A stretch of 64,000 bases of DNA from the NCBI GenBank assembly GCA_016706225.1, contig JADJKB010000016.1:1-64000 (forward strand), written 5' to 3'. Position 1 is the stretch's first letter; each line of letters starts with the position of its first letter. The position numbers were made by a program, and so were the translations under genes. The notes beneath the pieces were generated by a model. That model searched no databases. It was given only the letters and a program-made list of their open reading frames with translations, and was not told the DNA's origin. The DNA comes from Myxococcales bacterium (GTDB lineage: Bacteria; Myxococcota_A; Polyangia; Polyangiales; Polyangiaceae). This document shows, piece by piece, positions 26,669 through 36,609 of this stretch.

Positions 26669-26917
26669 GCGGAACGTGAGGGGGAGTCAGGTAGCGCCAG
26701 ATCGATTCGTGCAGGCCTGTTTGCGGAGACCGCGGGCCATGCCTGGGAAGAAAGTGGGCTGCGGCTTCGGGTCCGTCTCCGACTTGGCAGGACACGTCGT
26801 GCCTTCCGGGCTTTTCCGGCGGACTTGCAGGGCGTTCACGTGCATCGGCTGCGAGAGCTCTGCAAGCCGGTCGTGAGCTGTCGAGGGCGGACGAGCTCCA
26901 TTGGCGCCAGCCACGCC

Positions 26918-26954
26918 ATGGCGGGATCGGTCACGCCGTGACCGATCGGATCAC
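26918..26954. promoter_or_regulatory. Operator with degenerate tandem partner
   Basis: Good palindrome at 26938-26954 (GTGACC-N5-GATCAC) and a right half-site GGTCAC at 26929-26934 placed exactly 20 bp upstream of the equivalent arm. The target is unclear. Confidence 0.6.
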
Positions 26955-27227
26955 TTCCCGTCCACCGCCGGACGTCGCCGTCCACACAAAACGTCCGTAG
27001 GCTCGTGGCGGCGATGGGCAAGACCCGATGAGGCGCCGTGAGTGCGCTTTCATCCTTCAGGCCTCGAATCAGATTGGAGGGACGCTTCCCTCATCTTTGA
27101 TGGACGGGTTCTGCCCTCAATTCGCGTCCATTTCCGCCACAGTGTGGCGGGGGCGCGCTCCCGCCCCGGTGACACCTCATGGGCTGGCGCGACTGTCGCC
27201 GCGACCAGCGCGAACTTCGCACGAAGT

Positions 27228-27244
27228 CCGACCCGGTCGGTCAT
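27228..27244. promoter_or_regulatory. Operator-like CCGACC-N5-GGTCAT
   Basis: Left arm imperfect. It lies 15 bp upstream of the sigma-54-like promoter at 27259, closer than usual for an enhancer. Confidence 0.45.
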
Positions 27245-27258
27245 CTCGGCAGTAGCGT

Positions 27259-27273
27259 CGGATCGATTCGTGC
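27259..27273 (+). promoter_or_regulatory. sigma-54-like promoter of the 27-40 kb operon
   Basis: CGGATC-GATTC-GTGC, followed by A. Predicted start 27285, with GGGAGGT before the ATG at 27297. The same block occurs near 26700. Confidence 0.55.
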
Positions 27274-27296
27274 ACGCCCGCTCGGGAGGTAGGGCC

Positions 27297-27566
27297 ATGC
27301 CGCAGGACAAGCACAACGATGATGGCGCGATACGCCCGCTGCGCCTCGCGGCCACTGCGCGCCGCATGCCCGAGATGCCCGCCCAGGGTGCCGGCGCCGT
27401 GATGGAAAGCCACGCCGCGCCCGAGGGCGGCTTGGTCGTCTCGAGCGCGGACCCGCGGGCGATGTTCACGATGGTCGACAACCCAGCCGTCGAACCGGTC
27501 GCTGGAGAAGCCGACGAGCGACTCCGCCGAGTCATCGACCCGATGGGTGGAAAGGAGGCGGTCTGA
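27297..27566 (+). CDS. Hypothetical 89-residue protein
   Basis: MPQDKHNDDGAIRPLRLAAT and a body rich in Ala, Met and acidic residues; no TM or family. GGGAGGTAGGG precedes the ATG. Its stop overlaps the start of the methyltransferase (TGATG), so it leads a coupled operon. Similar small proteins ahead of membrane methyltransferases are not known to me. Confidence 0.65.
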   Translation: MPQDKHNDDGAIRPLRLAATARRMPEMPAQGAGAVMESHAAPEGGLVVSSADPRAMFTMVDNPAVEPVAGEADERLRRVIDPMGGKEAV

Positions 27567-28189
27567 TGCATGTCGGAATGTGGGGCCTCGCGGCCATCGT
27601 CACCGTGATCGCTTCGTGGCTGATGTACCGCTACCTGGCGCCGCAGAGCTGGAAGGAATGGACGCGCGCGGGCGTGCTTCAGGCGTTCATCATCGCCTTC
27701 TACGCGGAGATGTACGGCTTTCCGCTGACCATCTATTTCCTCGCTCGGTTCTTCGGGCTCGACCTCGCTTGGACCAAGGGCGGCAACCTGTGGGCACAGC
27801 TCTTCGGGACGCCGGTGGCGCACATCGTCGCCATGGTGCTCGGCTACGCCGTCGTGTTCAGCGGAGCAACGCTGGTCGCCGATGGCTGGCGCCGGATCCA
27901 TCGCGCCTGGCGCGAACAAAATCTCATGACGGACGGTGTTTACGCGCGCATGCGCCACCCGCAATACACGGGCCTATTCCTCATCGTCTTCGGAGAAGGC
28001 GTCGTGCACTGGCCGACGATCGTCTCCGTCGCCGCGTTCCCGATCATCGTCCTCGCGTACACGCTGCTCGCCCGAAAAGAGGAGCGACAGATGCTCGCGA
28101 ACTTTGGCGACGAGTACCGCGAGTACCAGCGGCGCGTCCCGATGTTCATCCCCGACTCGATAGGCGGGCAGCACCCGCAGGAGGCCTGA
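27566..28189 (+). CDS. Isoprenylcysteine methyltransferase-like (PEMT/ICMT)
   Basis: 207-residue membrane protein with about five TM helices. The C-terminal SAM-binding signature of the ICMT/PEMT family is present: GVYARMRHPQYTGLFLIVFG, then LLARKEERQMLANFGDEYRE and YQRRVPMFIP. Bacterial members methylate phospholipids or unknown carboxyl/thiol substrates; the target here is unknown. GGAAAGGAGG precedes the start. Confidence 0.87.
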   Translation: MHVGMWGLAAIVTVIASWLMYRYLAPQSWKEWTRAGVLQAFIIAFYAEMYGFPLTIYFLARFFGLDLAWTKGGNLWAQLFGTPVAHIVAMVLGYAVVFSGATLVADGWRRIHRAWREQNLMTDGVYARMRHPQYTGLFLIVFGEGVVHWPTIVSVAAFPIIVLAYTLLARKEERQMLANFGDEYREYQRRVPMFIPDSIGGQHPQEA

Positions 28190-28190
28190 C

Positions 28191-28325
28191 ATGAGCGCGG
28201 AAACCATCACCATCATCAGCGGCCTCGCCCTGCTGGCCGTCTTTGCTCTAGTCGGCTGGAACCTCCGGCGCAACGCGCGCGGCGAGCAGACAGACCGAAA
28301 GAGTCCAAGCCATGACCGACGGTGA
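28191..28325 (+). CDS. Small single-TM protein
   Basis: 44 residues: MSAETITIISGLALLAVFAL then VGWNLRRNARGEQTDRK. One TM helix with a basic cytoplasmic end. It starts one base after the methyltransferase stop, in a tight gene string, which supports translation. Function unknown. Confidence 0.6.
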   Translation: MSAETITIISGLALLAVFALVGWNLRRNARGEQTDRKSPSHDRR

Positions 28326-28335
28326 GGGAGCAGCC

Positions 28336-28404
28336 ATGGCCAGCACGCGCAACGTTGTCGTCGTCGCGCCCTACGGCTTGCGTACGCAGGAGCACGCGGC
28401 ATGA
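28336..28404 (+). pseudogene. Short truncated frame before DUF998 gene
   Basis: 22 codons (MASTRNVVVVAPYGLRTQEH) with a beta-strand-like start, ending in an ATGA overlap with the next gene. It looks like the N-terminal stub of a larger gene, or a leader for coupling. Confidence 0.35.
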
Positions 28405-29135
28405 CCAGCCGCGTACTGGCTGCGCCCCCGACCCCCGCCTCCGGGCAGGCAGCCGGCGGCACCTTCGCCGTGGGCAGTCCTCGAGCACGCATTGTGACCA
28501 GCGGGCTTGCCGGGCTGCTGGGCGCATCGCTGTTCGCGGCATCGATCGTCTCCTTGCAGGTCGTCCGCCCCGACGTCGACTGGGCACGCGACTACGTGAG
28601 CGACTTGGCGAATGGACACTTCGGATGGGTGTTCATCTCCGCCACCCTCGCGCACGGCCTGGGCAACCTCGCGACGAGCGTGGGGCTTCACCTTTCGCTC
28701 GAGCGCAGTCTACTCCGAACCTGGGCGGTCTTTATCTTCCGTGTCGGCGCCGCAGGCATCATGGTGGGTGCCGTCGTCACGACCGATGCACCGGGAGCAG
28801 CTCCGACCACCGCCGGACTCGTCCATGGTGCCATCGCGACCGGATCCTTCGTGTTGCAACTGCTCGCGGTGTTGCTGTTCTCAGCCGAATTTGCGCGTCA
28901 ACCCCATTGGCGCGGACGGAGACGCTGGTCCTTCGTGCTGGCGATGCTCGCGGCGGTGGCGCTGGTTGTTTTTTTCGCCTCCGTTCGCCTTCGTTACATG
29001 ACGGGGCTCGCCGAGCGCCTGGCGCTGGGGACGCCGCTAGCGTGGGAGCTCTGGGCCGCATATCAGCTCAGCCGTTGGGTAGCGACCCCACGCCGACCGC
29101 TCGTCACGAGCAAACAAGCGGAGAACGTGACATGA
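28401..29135 (+). CDS. DUF998-type membrane protein
   Basis: 244 residues with about six TM helices. The DUF998 features are the VSDLANGHFGWVF motif after the first periplasmic loop, a central VGAVVTTDAPG, and LRYMTGLAERLA near the end. Function of the family is unknown. Coupled to the stub upstream (ATGA), with its stop within four bases of the MFS gene start. Confidence 0.82.
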   Translation: MTSRVLAAPPTPASGQAAGGTFAVGSPRARIVTSGLAGLLGASLFAASIVSLQVVRPDVDWARDYVSDLANGHFGWVFISATLAHGLGNLATSVGLHLSLERSLLRTWAVFIFRVGAAGIMVGAVVTTDAPGAAPTTAGLVHGAIATGSFVLQLLAVLLFSAEFARQPHWRGRRRWSFVLAMLAAVALVVFFASVRLRYMTGLAERLALGTPLAWELWAAYQLSRWVATPRRPLVTSKQAENVT

Positions 29136-30475
29136 CCCGAGAATCGATACAGTCGGTTCTCGAGCTCCACCCTTCAGCACGGCGACGCGCTCGGCGACGG
29201 GACATGAAGCCAGCGCGAGGGCCTCCGGGGATGACGCGCAAGCTCTTTGCGCTGTCGCTTTCAATCGCCCTGGCGATGTCCGGCGTCGGGATCATTTTAC
29301 CCGTCGTGCCCTCCCACATCGAGCGCCTGGGGCTCGCCAGCGCATCGACCGCACAAGTGGCGTTGCACGTCAGCCTGTTGGCGGCTGGTTACGCGCTCAT
29401 GTACTTGCTTTTTGCGCCCCTCTGGGGCCGTCTCTCGGATTCGCTCGGCAGGCGGCCACTTCTGGTGATCGGGCTCACCGGATTCGCAATCGGGCAAGCG
29501 CTCTGTGGTTTCGCTACCTCGCTGGCGGTCGTGTACGCGATTCGCCTGGGAACCGGCATCGTCTCGGCAGCGATCATCCCCGCCGCCTTCGCTTTCGTGG
29601 CCGACACGACCAACGAGGAGCAACGAACGCGCGGTATGGCGCAGTTGAGCGCGGCAGGCGGCATCGGTTTCGTGATCGGCCCGGCCCTCGGCGGGCTCCT
29701 GGGCGGCATCCACCTCCCCACCAGTGGGCTGCCCGTCGCGGACTTCTCGCTGCCCTTCTTCGCCGCCTCAGGTTGCGCTCTGCTCGCGCTCCTCACGCTG
29801 CGCTGGGTCAAAGAGCCGGTGGTCCCCGCGACCGCGCAGCCGCCGGGCTCCGTGGCGTGGATCGGCCTCACCCGCCGGATCGGGCTGCCCTTGGCAGTGG
29901 CAATGGCCGGACAAGTCGCCGTCGCGCTCTTCGAAACCACGTTCGCCCTTCACGCACGCACTGACCTCGGCATGAGCCTAGTCGAGATCGGGACAGTGTT
30001 CATGATGTGCGGCCTGATGATGCTCGTGGTCCAGCTCGGCGCGGTCGCTCGCCTCGCACGCCGTTTTGGCGAAGTGCATCTCGCCTCGGCGGCCCTCGCG
30101 CTCATGGGGCTGAGCCTGACCCTCTTGGCTTCGGCGCACAGCACCGCCACCGTGTTTGCGCTGGTCGCCTCGTATGGGATCGGAATGGGGCTGCTCACGC
30201 CGGCCGTGTCGGCGCTCGTGTCGAGGCGCGGCGGCGCACATGCGGGGGCCGCACTGGGACTCGAAAGCGGTGCCAAGAGCCTGGGTCAGATCGCTGGCCC
30301 AGTCCTCGGCGGTGTGCTCTTCGGCGCCTCCGTGGCCATTCCTTTCTGGCTCGCCAGCGGACTGCTCCTCGGCCTCGCCCCTGTCTTCGCATGGAGCGGT
30401 CGACGCACGCTCGAACCCCCGAGCGGTCGGGCGGCGAAAGGCAAGCTCGTGTTGCTCAAGCAGGAGGCGAGATGA
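29132..30475 (+). CDS. MFS efflux transporter
   Basis: About 447 residues, 12 TM helices. Major facilitator motif A in PLWGRLSDSLGRRPLLVIG; TM4 region RLGTGIVSAAIIPAAFAFVA and motif C-like GGIGFVIGPALGGLLGG, as in drug:H+ antiporters. The true start may be Met 29204 or 29231, since the first 30 residues are basic and poorly like MFS. Substrate unknown. The stop overlaps the HAD stub (GATGA). Confidence 0.88.
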   Translation: MTRESIQSVLELHPSARRRARRRDMKPARGPPGMTRKLFALSLSIALAMSGVGIILPVVPSHIERLGLASASTAQVALHVSLLAAGYALMYLLFAPLWGRLSDSLGRRPLLVIGLTGFAIGQALCGFATSLAVVYAIRLGTGIVSAAIIPAAFAFVADTTNEEQRTRGMAQLSAAGGIGFVIGPALGGLLGGIHLPTSGLPVADFSLPFFAASGCALLALLTLRWVKEPVVPATAQPPGSVAWIGLTRRIGLPLAVAMAGQVAVALFETTFALHARTDLGMSLVEIGTVFMMCGLMMLVVQLGAVARLARRFGEVHLASAALALMGLSLTLLASAHSTATVFALVASYGIGMGLLTPAVSALVSRRGGAHAGAALGLESGAKSLGQIAGPVLGGVLFGASVAIPFWLASGLLLGLAPVFAWSGRRTLEPPSGRAAKGKLVLLKQEAR

Positions 30476-30624
30476 ACGTCGCCGTCACACTCTCTCCGCG
30501 GGACTACGACGTCGTGCTGTTCGATCTAGACGGTGAGGTCCTCGAAATTAACGACCCGCGTCGATTGAACGACGACGCCACCGACGTCGGCACGCATAGA
30601 GATTCGACAGGAGACACCCCATGA
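30472..30624 (+). pseudogene. HAD hydrolase N-terminal stub
   Basis: 50 codons. SPRDYDVVLFDLDGEVLEI matches the first motif (DxDG) of HAD phosphatases such as beta-phosphoglucomutase. The frame ends 20 residues later at the ATPase start, so the rest of the enzyme is missing. Probably a deletion remnant. Confidence 0.6.
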
Positions 30625-33134
30625 AAGAACACGAACACACCGCCAACCAGGAACCGGCAGCAAAACCGGTGCCCGGCGAGGTGGCCAAGGACGAGGGCTC
30701 CAAGCCTCCGGCACACCATGCCCATCATGCCCACATGGCGGCGGACTTTCGAAAGCGGTTCTGGATCTCGCTGGTCGTGACCCTGCCGATCCTCGTGCTC
30801 TCGCCGATGCTTCAATCGCTGGTGGGCCTGCGAGAAGCCATCCGGTTTCCCGGCGACATGTACGTGCTGTTCGGTCTCTCTTCGGCAGTCTTCGTATACG
30901 GCGGCTGGCCGTTCCTCAAGGGCTTTGGTGAGGAGATCAAAGCCCGCCGGCCCGGAATGAAGACTCTCATCTCCGTCGCCATCGCCACCGCGTACATCTA
31001 CAGCAGCGCCGTGGTGTTCGGGCTGACCGGCAAGATGTTTTTCTGGGAGCTCGCCTCCCTGATCGACATCATGCTCGTCGGGCACTGGATCGAGATGAAG
31101 TCCCGTGATGGGGGCTTCGCGGGCGCTCGAGGAGCTGGCGAAACTCATGCCCTCCGATGCGCACAAGCTCATGCCCGACGGCAGCGTGAAGGATGTGCCG
31201 CTCGGCGAGCTTTCGGTGGACGACAAGGTCCTCATCAAACCTGGCGAGAAGATCCCCGCGGACGGTCTGATCGTGGCCGGCGAGAAGTCCGGTCGACGAG
31301 GCCATGCTGACCGGCGAATCGACCCCTGTCGCCAAGAAGACCGGCGGCAAGGTGATCGGCGGGGCCATCAACGGGGAAGGCTCGCTCACTGTCGCGGTCA
31401 AGGGCACCGGCAAGGACTCGTTTCTGTCGCAGGTCATCGACCTCGTCAAACAGGCCCAGGAAAGCAAGTCGAGGACCCAGGACCTCGCCAACACCGCGGC
31501 GATGTGGCTCACCATCGTGGCGCTGGGGGGCGGAGTTCTCACCTTCCTGATCTGGAAGGTCCTGATGGGCAGGGAGTTCGCGTTCGCCATCGAACGCACC
31601 GTGACCGTGATGGTCATCGCCTGCCCGCATGCACTCGGTCTCGCTGTGCCGCTGGTGGTGGCCGTCTCCACGGCCCTCGCGGCGAAGCACGGCCTGCTCA
31701 TCCGGAGTCGAGCTGCATTCGAGGCCGCCAGGAAGCTCGGGGCCATCATCTTCGACAAGACCGGCACGCTCACCGAGGGCCGATTCGGAGTGACCGACAC
31801 GCTGATCCTGGACGAAGACATCACCGAAGAAGCGCTGCGCAGCTACGCGGCTTCCGTGGATGCAAACTCCGAGCATCCCATCGCCAAGGCCATCGCCGCC
31901 GCTTCGGAGAAGAAGCTGCCCGTCGAAGGCTTCAAGAGCCTCACCGGAAAGGGCGCAGAGGGCCGGGTCGACGGCAAGGACATCAAGGTGGTCAGTCCTG
32001 GCTACCTGCGCGAACAAAACATCGAGCTCAACGACAAGCGCATCGAGCCCCTCCAAGCGCAAGGCAAGACGGTCGTGTTCGTCCTCGTGGACGGGAAGTT
32101 AAAAGGGGGCGATCGCGCTCGCCGACATCGTTCGACCCGAAGCGAAGCAGGCCATCACTCTGCTCAAGGCGCGGGGCATCCGCTGCCTGATGCTGACGGG
32201 CGACAACAAGGCGACGGCGAAATGGGTCTCGGAGCAGATCGGGCTGGATGAATACTTTGCCGAGGTCCTGCCCCAGGACAAGGCCGCCAAAGTGAAAGAA
32301 GTCCAGGCTCGGGGCGTCCTCGTGGCCATGACCGGCGACGGCGTGAACGATGCTCCGGCGCTCGCGCAGGCTGACTTGGGCATCGCCATTGGAGCCGGCT
32401 CCGATGTGGCGGTCGAGACTGCCGATGTGATTCTGGTGAGGAGCAATCCGCAGGATGTCGTCGCGATCCTGGAGCTCTCCCGCGCGACGTACCGGAAGAT
32501 GATTCAGAACTTGCTCTGGGCAACCGGCTACAACGTCGTCGCCCTTCCGCTCGCGGCCGGTGCCCTTTACGCCTGGGGCGTGTTGCTCACTCCCGCGCTC
32601 GGCGCGGTGTTCATGTCCGCGAGCACGGTGATCGTGGCCATCAACGCGCGAATGCTGAAGCTGAAGACCGGGCCGAAGCCTCCAGACAAAACCGAACTCC
32701 CAGTCGAGCAAAAACCCGCGTCCAGCGCCGAAGCCAAGGCCGAGCCCAAGCCGGAAGCCGAAGCCAAGACCAAGCCGGAAGCCAAGGCCGAACCCAAGCC
32801 GGAAGCCGAAGCCGAGGCCAAGACCAAGCCGGAAGCCAAGGCCGAACCCAAGCCGGAAGCCAAGGCCGAACACAAGCCGGAAGCCGAGGCCGAGGCCAAG
32901 CGCAAGCCGGAAGCCAAGGCCGAGCCCAAACCCGAAGCCGATACCGATGCATCGCAGCCGCCTGTTGCGCCGCGGGTCGTTCAGCGAGTCCACGAGCTCT
33001 ACGAGGCGCTAGGGCGCGAGGACGTTCGCGCGGTCCAAGCGTGGGAGGACTCGAAGCGGGAGAGTCAAAAGACTGAAGCCAAAGCTGACGCCAATCGCGA
33101 AGGCGCCAACCCCAAACCTGGAAGCCAACCTTGA
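30621..33134 (+). CDS. copB: CPH-type copper P-type ATPase, three frameshifts
   Basis: About 838 residues if repaired. His-rich N-terminus (HHAHHAHMAADFRKRF), eight TM helices, TGEST actuator loop, CPHALGLAVPL transport motif (the P1B-3/CopB type), DKTGTLTEG phosphorylation site, SEHPIAKAI and GDGVNDAPAL. Breaks lie near 31110 (G-run), 31290 and 32105 (G-run). The tail after the last TM is unusual: about 75 residues of KPEAKAEPKPEAEAE repeats, then a conserved-looking VVQRVHELYEALGREDVR block. Exports Cu(I)/Cu(II) or Ag(I) by family; the ion is not proven. Confidence 0.9.
32712..32945. repeat. Lys-Pro-Glu-Ala coding repeat
   Basis: Imperfect repeats of GCCAAGGCCGAGCCCAAGCC type encoding EAKAEPKPEAEA in the ATPase tail. 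A shorter, diverged form (GAGCCCGAACCCGAACCC) follows the next gene at 33729-33760. Confidence 0.85.
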
Positions 33135-33147
33135 CCGACACACCAAC
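33066..33147 (+). repeat. Direct repeat, copy A (partner 33716-33789)
   Basis: ACTGAAGCCAAAGCTGA at 33073 and AGCCAACCTTGACCGACACA at 33124 recur at 33716 and 33766, flanking different filler. This implies that the 3' ends of the ATPase and DUF4395 genes derive from one duplicated segment. Confidence 0.8.
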
Positions 33148-33198
33148 GTCGGGGATCGCTGGGTCCGTCGAGTCAGGCGCGCCGGAGGCAGTTCTACC

Positions 33199-33720
33199 AT
33201 GACCCAGATCCGGGCAGTCACACTCAGAAACCTGGACAAGCAGGGATTCGCCGGTCTCGATGATGTCGCCAAATCCCGTCAGGCGTGGCCGCTACGGTTC
33301 ACACCCGCGGTGAGCGTCAGCCTGATCGTGATCGGGCTGGCCCTTCAGTCACCGTGGTGGCTGGCGGGCATTGCGCTGGTGGCGCTGAGTGGCGCGCTGC
33401 TGCCGAGAGGCATGCTGATCGACACGCTCTACAACATCGGCGTGCGGCATCTGTTCCGTGCGCCCCCGTTGCCTCCGACGCCGAAACCCCGTCAGTTCTC
33501 CTACCTCATCTCGACCGCGTTCTTGAGCGCCTCGGCCGTGCTCTTCTACGCCGGGTTGCCGGTGCTGGGCTCCGTGGTGGGTGGGTCAGTAGCCATCGCT
33601 GGCACCGTCCTTGCCACGACGCATTGGTGTCTCGGCTCCTTCTACTACCGGCTGATCTTCCGCGCGAGAATGCCAAGACTGAAGACCGGGCGGCAGCCGG
33701 CAGCCGAAACGAAACACTGA
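33199..33720 (+). CDS. DUF4395-type membrane protein
   Basis: 173 residues, four TM helices in two pairs (FTPAVSVSLIVIGLALQSPW; LAGIALVALSGALL; FSYLISTAFLSASAVLFYAG; VGGSVAIAGTVLATTHWCLG). A conserved PRGMLIDTLYNIGVRHLFRA segment matches DUF4395. The end RARMPRLKTG mirrors NARMLKLKTG of the ATPase upstream. In the next frame the sequence continues with an EAKAEPEPEPEPKPEG tail to 33850, so the stop at 33718 may itself be a frameshift product. Confidence 0.8.
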   Translation: MTQIRAVTLRNLDKQGFAGLDDVAKSRQAWPLRFTPAVSVSLIVIGLALQSPWWLAGIALVALSGALLPRGMLIDTLYNIGVRHLFRAPPLPPTPKPRQFSYLISTAFLSASAVLFYAGLPVLGSVVGGSVAIAGTVLATTHWCLGSFYYRLIFRARMPRLKTGRQPAAETKH

Positions 33721-33789
33721 AGCCAAAGCTGAGCCCGAACCCGAACCCGAGCCCAAACCCGAAGGAGCCAACCTTGACCGACACACCAA
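33716..33789 (+). repeat. Direct repeat, copy B
   Basis: Partner of 33066-33147; see that entry. It spans the DUF4395 stop codon. Confidence 0.8.
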
Positions 33790-33858
33790 GGTGAGAACTG
33801 AAACTCGAGCGAACGCGGTTACGACGGCTACGACGAACTACGAAACAACGAAAGAGGC

Positions 33859-34053
33859 ATGACCATGAATCAAACGACCACAACCATGACCAAAGACCCT
33901 GTGTGCGGAATGACCGTGGACCCATCGACGGCTCTCCACGCCGAGCGCGATGGGAATACGTTCCACTTCTGCGGCGAGCACTGTCGGGAAAAGTTCTTGT
34001 CCACCGCGGCCAGTGCCAAACCGGAGAACAAGTCTGGAGGCTGCTGTAGCTGA
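33859..34053 (+). CDS. YHS-domain metal-binding protein
   Basis: 64 residues. One YHS domain: KDPVCGMTVDPSTALHAERD followed by YHS-type F..CGEHCREKF, with the conserved CGM and HFC..HC ligands, and a GGCCS end. YHS domains bind copper or other soft metals, and are often found near copper ATPases as here. ATG 33859 or 33865 (GAAAGAGGC upstream). Confidence 0.85.
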   Translation: MTMNQTTTTMTKDPVCGMTVDPSTALHAERDGNTFHFCGEHCREKFLSTAASAKPENKSGGCCS

Positions 34054-34179
34054 GCGCGAGGCGACGATGACGCGATTGTCGGCGTAATGGCGGACAATCC
34101 GTGCCCGGCGCGCGACCGAGACCGAACGGCCGCGCGCCCGGCAGGCTGCACTCTCGGGACGACCAGGAACGTGGAACGC

Positions 34180-36542
34180 ATGAAGACCAACACACTGACT
34201 CCGGAGCTGCTCGACACGATGGACGCCTACTGGCGCGCCGCCAACTACCTATCGGTGGGCCAGATCTACCTGTTCGACAATCCGCTGCTCACGCGACCGC
34301 TGACGCTCGCCGACGTGAAACACATGCTGCTCGGACACTGGGGCACGGCCCCGGGCCAGAACTTCATCTACGTGCACCTGAATCGGATCATCAACAAATA
34401 CGACCTCGACATGATCTACGTCTCCGGCCCCGGGCACGGCGGTCCGGCGGTCGTTGCCAACACCTACCTTGAAGGCACGTACAGCGAGGTCTATCCGGAC
34501 ATCAGTCAGGATGAGATCGGGCTGCAGAAGCTCTTTCTTCAGTTTTCGTTTCCCGGAGGCATTCCCAGCCACGCGTCACCGGAGTGCCCGGGTTCGATCC
34601 ATGAGGGAGGTGAACCGGATATTCGCTCAGCCATTCGTTCGGGGCCGTGTTCGACAATCCCGAACTCGTCGTCGCCTGCGTCGTCGGCGACGGCGAGGCC
34701 GAGACGGGACCGCTCGCGACGGCGTGGCATTCCAACAAGTTTCTCCACCCCGCCTCCGACGGCGCCGTGCTGCCGATCCTGCACCTCAACGGCTACAAGA
34801 TCGCCAACCCGACGATCCTCGCCCGCATCGGCCGCGAGGAGTTGGAGCAGCTGTTCCGCGGCTACGGCTGGACACCCCTGTTCGTCGAGGGTGACGAGCC
34901 GGCGCTGATGCACGAGGCGATGGCCGGTGCGCTCGACACGGCGGTCGAGCAGATCAAGAGCATTCAGCACAACGCCCGGGTCGAGGGAGATCTTACCCGC
35001 CCGCGCTGGCCGATGATCATCCTCGAGTCACCCAAGGGCTGGACGGGCCCCGGGGTAGTTGATGGTCTGCAGGTGGAAGGCAGCTTTCGGGCGCATCAGG
35101 TTCCGCTCCACCCACGAGCCCAACCCGAACACCTCGAGCTGCTCGATGCCTGGCTCAGGAGCTACCGGCCAGAGGAGCTCTTCGATGAGCGCGGCCGCTT
35201 GAAACAGGAGTTGGCCGAGCTTGCGCCGAAGGGTGAACGACGGATGGGTGCCAATCCGCACGCCAACGGCGGCGCGCTCCTCCACGATCTGCGCATGCCG
35301 GATTTCCGCGAGTACGCGGCCGACGTGCCCGCGCCCGGGGTGCGAGGCGTCGGTGACACGCGTGTACTCGGGCCGTTCCTTCGCGATGTGGCGAAACTAA
35401 ATGGCGAGCAGCGAAACTTTCGGGTCTTCGGACCGGACGAGACGCTCTCCAACGGCCTCGGAGCCCTGTTCGAGGCGACCAATCGTCAATGGGACGCCGC
35501 GACCCTGCCGAACGATGAGTTTCTGGCGCGAGCCGGGCGCGTCCTCGACTCGATGCTCAGCGAGCACCAGTGCGAGGGCTGGCTCGAGGGCTACCTGCTC
35601 ACCGGGCGGCACGGAGTCTTCAATTGCTACGAGGCTTTCATCCACATCGTCGACTCGATGTTCAATCAACACGCCAAGTGGCTGAAGATTACGGCGCATC
35701 TGCCGTGGCGACGCAAGATCGCCTCGCTGAACTACCTACTTGCCTCGCACGTCTGGCGCCAGGATCACAACGGCTTCACGCACCAGGATCCCGGCTTCGT
35801 CGACCTCGTCATGAACAAGAAGGCGGAGGTAGTGCGAGCCTACTTTCCGCCGGACGCCAACTGCCTGTTGTCGGTGATGGACCACTGCCTGCGCAGCCGC
35901 CATTACGTGAACCTCGTCATCGCGGGCAAGCACCCGGCCCCGCAGTGGCTGACGATGGACGCCGCCATCAAGCACTGCACGGCGGGCATCGGTGTCTGGC
36001 AGTGGGCATCGAACGACGAAGGCGCTCTACCCGACGTGGTCATGGTCTGCTGCGGCGATGTGCCCACGCTGGAGACGCTCGCCGCCGTCTCCATCATGCG
36101 CGAGCACCTCCCCGACCTGAAAGTCCGCGTGGTCAACGTCGTCGACCTCATGAGGCTACAGCCGCAGTCCGAGCACCCGCACGGGCTCAGCGACGCCGAC
36201 TTCGATGAGCTCTTCACCAAGGACAGGCCGGTCATCTTCGCCTTCCATGCCTATCCGTGGTTGATCCACCGGCTCACCTACCGCCGCACCAACCACGAGA
36301 ACATCCACGTCCGCGGCTACAAAGAGGAGGGCACCATCACCACGCCCTTCGACATGACCGTGCTGAACGACATGGACCGCTTCCATCTCGTCATGGACGT
36401 CATTGACCGCGTGCCGCAAACCGGCGCCGGACCGAGCGCCCTGAAGCGGCAGCTCCAGGAAAAGTTGATCGAGCACAGGCGATACATCAACAAGAACGGC
36501 CAGGACCTGCCGGAAATTCGCGACTGGACGTGGCGGTCATGA
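34180..36542 (+). CDS. xfp: Xylulose-5-P/fructose-6-P phosphoketolase, frameshifted
   Basis: About 788 residues. The N-terminal domain has GHWGTAPGQNFIYVHLNRII and VSGPGHGGPAVVANTYLEGT; TPP site GDGEAETGPLATAWHSNKF; C-terminal PDETLSNGLGALFEATNRQW and GRHGVFNCYEAFIHI. One base is missing near 34617, where GEPGYSLSHSFGAVFDN is expected. It splits xylulose-5-P or fructose-6-P with phosphate to acetyl-P, feeding acetate formation. No acetate kinase follows. It ends in an ATGA overlap with a 24-codon frame (36539-36613). Confidence 0.92.
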
Positions 36543-36609
36543 TCGACGAACCCCCCACCGTCAATGTCGGCGCCGTCGTCGCGCAGGCGGGATCGACCAG
36601 GAGACGGCC

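Larger units (their letters stand above)
26260..27296. other. About 1 kb without a confident gene, three operator sites
   Basis: No frame here looks like a protein family. It holds operator palindromes at 26652, 26918/26938 and 27228, and a repeated block (GATCGATTCGTGCA) at 26700 and 27261. Each copy is followed by an ATG (26739 and 27297). The first ATG opens only a 45-codon frame (26739-26876) with three Cys; I cannot tell whether it is a damaged gene. The second opens the gene at 27297. Confidence 0.6.

Noticed and set aside
26292..26795. Minus-strand frame of 167 codons
   Set aside because: No family, no SD, and it crosses an operator and a promoter-like block.
27050..27964. Minus-strand frame of 304 codons
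   Set aside because: Antisense to the methyltransferase operon start; no homology seen.
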